Positions 6,297 through 7,532 of a DNA stretch of 7,532 bases are shown piece after piece. The position numbers and the translations under genes are program-made. Every line of letters starts with the position of its first letter. Positions within the stretch are counted from its first letter, which is position 1. The notes under the pieces were generated by a model. The model saw nothing but the letters and a program-made list of their open reading frames with translations, had not been told where the DNA came from and did no database searches. Source of the DNA: Bacteroidales bacterium (GTDB lineage Bacteria; Bacteroidota; Bacteroidia; Bacteroidales; UBA7960); assembly GCA_003555385.1 (NCBI GenBank), contig PWHO01000230.1:1-7532 (forward strand). Reading direction: 5' to 3'.

Positions 6297-7532
6297 TTAC
6301 TTTTTGTAGAAGCTGGGAGACAAGAGCAATAGTACTGTAAATATTTCAAGCCTGCCGAGGATCATGTAAAAACTCAGAACCCATTTGGCCGGATCGGGGA
6401 TTTCGCCGTAACTGTTGACCGGACCCACGTTGGCAATTGCCGGGCCGATATTTCCCAGGGTGGCTGCAGAGGCGCCGATGGCTGAGGTAAAGTCAAGCCC
6501 GAACATTTGCATGGTGGCTGCGCCGACCATAAATAATATCATATACAAAAGGAAGAATGCCAGGAAGTTGTGGATGATCTCCTGGGGAATGGTCTTGCGG
6601 TTAATCCGCACCGGGATCACAGCCATGGGATGCAGCAGTCGCTTGAACTCCAGCCTGGTATTTTTTAGCAATACCAGCACCCGGATCATTTTCAGCCCTC
6701 CTGCGGTGGATCCGATGCAGCCCCCCGTAAACATCAGAAGGAACAGGAAGAACCACAGAAACCCCTCCCATTCCATGTAATTTGTGGTGGTAAAACCGGT
6801 GGTGGTGATAATGGAAACAACATGAAAGAGGCTTTTTCTGAAATTATATTCCAGCCCGGTCTGGCTGATAATCAGGAGACTTACTGTAAAAATAAGGGTG
6901 AATACACCGATCATCTGCAGGAAAAACCGGAATTCTTCATTATGAAGGATTCTGCTGAACTGACCTTTAAGGGCGAAATAATGGAGGGAAAAGCTGGTGG
7001 CTCCCAGTATCATAAACAGGATGATCACATATTGGACATAGGGGGAGTAGCCGGCTATACTGTCATTGTGGGTGGAAAACCCACCCGTGGCCACGGTGGA
7101 AAAAGCATGGTTGAGGCTGTGAAAAAAGTCCACTCCACCGGCCATAAGTAACAAAGTAAGGATGAAAGTAAGTCCGGTATAAATCCCCCACAAGCGTTTG
7201 GCTGTTTGTGTGATGCGTGGGTGTAATCTGCTGGGTGTGGTGCCCGGAACCTCTGCTACAAACAGCTGCATGCCACCTACCCCCAAAATGGGCAGGATGG
7301 CCAGTGTCAGTACGATGATCCCCATTCCCCCCAGCCAGTGTGTCATGCTTCGCCAGAACAACAGTCCTTTGGGCAGGGCTTCAATGTCCGTGAGCACGGT
7401 TGCGCCGGTGGTGGCGATCCCGGAAGTGGATTCAAAAAATGCATCAGAAAAATTGGGGATGGCACCAGAAAGGTAAAAAGGCAGGGAACCGAAAAAAGAA
7501 ATGCTTACGTAAATGGTGGTAACGATCAGGTA
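6297..7532 (-). CDS. trkH: TrkH family potassium uptake protein, first tandem copy (5' end outside window)
   Basis: Same role as the neighbouring TrkH. The frame is open to the window edge, giving 411 visible residues; by alignment with the complete paralogue about 77 N-terminal residues are missing. Numbered from the window edge, pore loops are SGIATTGAT (37-45), STVATGGFST (145-154), ITTTGFTTT (242-250) and ATLGNIGPA (357-365). 'FTGGCIGSTAGGLKMIR' is also present. A gapless hand alignment gives 297 of 411 residues identical to the second copy, clearly a tandem duplicate. Loop 1 differs in sequence between the two (IATTGAT against FTTTGAS), while loop 4 is identical. The TAA stop (6297-6299) is followed 4 bp later by the second trkH start. 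TrkA, if encoded here, would be beyond the right edge. Confidence 0.92.
   Translation of the reverse strand, partial: YLIVTTIYVSISFFGSLPFYLSGAIPNFSDAFFESTSGIATTGATVLTDIEALPKGLLFWRSMTHWLGGMGIIVLTLAILPILGVGGMQLFVAEVPGTTPSRLHPRITQTAKRLWGIYTGLTFILTLLLMAGGVDFFHSLNHAFSTVATGGFSTHNDSIAGYSPYVQYVIILFMILGATSFSLHYFALKGQFSRILHNEEFRFFLQMIGVFTLIFTVSLLIISQTGLEYNFRKSLFHVVSIITTTGFTTTNYMEWEGFLWFFLFLLMFTGGCIGSTAGGLKMIRVLVLLKNTRLEFKRLLHPMAVIPVRINRKTIPQEIIHNFLAFFLLYMILFMVGAATMQMFGLDFTSAIGASAATLGNIGPAIANVGPVNSYGEIPDPAKWVLSFYMILGRLEIFTVLLLLSPSFYKK

Noticed and set aside
4826..7532. Recent duplication or gene conversion between the trkH copies
   Set aside because: Sampled aligned nucleotide stretches (for example around 5761-5880 against 7201-7370) differ at many third positions, so the duplication is not recent and no long identical tract was seen.

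Overview
The window looks like ordinary chromosomal DNA from a member of the Bacteroidota. Three observations point there. Start codons have no clear Shine-Dalgarno sequences. Perfect copies of the Bacteroidota -7 promoter element TAnnTTTG lie in front of several genes. The protein set (short class I mannose-6-phosphate isomerase, GNAT-like protein of about 400 residues, TrkH pair) also fits that phylum. This assignment is inference; there is no rRNA or marker gene here.

Layout, left to right. Positions 1-193 hold a C-rich repeat tract: three copies of a GAGAACCAACAACC-type unit whose cores start exactly 71 bp apart, followed by a perfect 8-bp-stem palindrome. A minus-strand GNAT-like protein gene (158-1351) runs into this tract and takes its last residues and its stop codon from it. 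Across a divergent promoter region of about 125 bp (1352-1476), a plus-strand classical short-chain dehydrogenase (1477-2292) follows. Next is a probable two-gene plus-strand transcription unit: a very acidic 153-residue protein that I do not recognise (2382-2843) and, 10 bp later, class I mannose-6-phosphate isomerase manA (2854-3843). A 55-bp convergent gap separates it from a minus-strand block read from the right edge leftwards: a 5'-truncated trkH (6297 to the window end), a second complete trkH starting 4 bp after it (4826-6292), and a family 2 glycosyltransferase (3899-4792).

How the genes relate: the two TrkH proteins are K+ (or Na+/K+) translocating subunits. They are 297/411 identical by hand count (about 72%), collinear and gap-free over the visible overlap, so they are a tandem duplication old enough for synonymous sites to have diverged. 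The TrkA regulatory partner is not in the window. ManA supplies mannose-6-phosphate for nucleotide-sugar synthesis, and the convergent glycosyltransferase uses activated sugars, but nothing in the sequence ties the two together.

I did not find a convincing new defence, mobile or RNA-based system. The items most worth a second look are the 71-bp-periodic repeat that has become part of a reading frame, the tandem trkH pair with a pore-loop difference and a TTG start, and the unassigned acidic protein coupled to manA.
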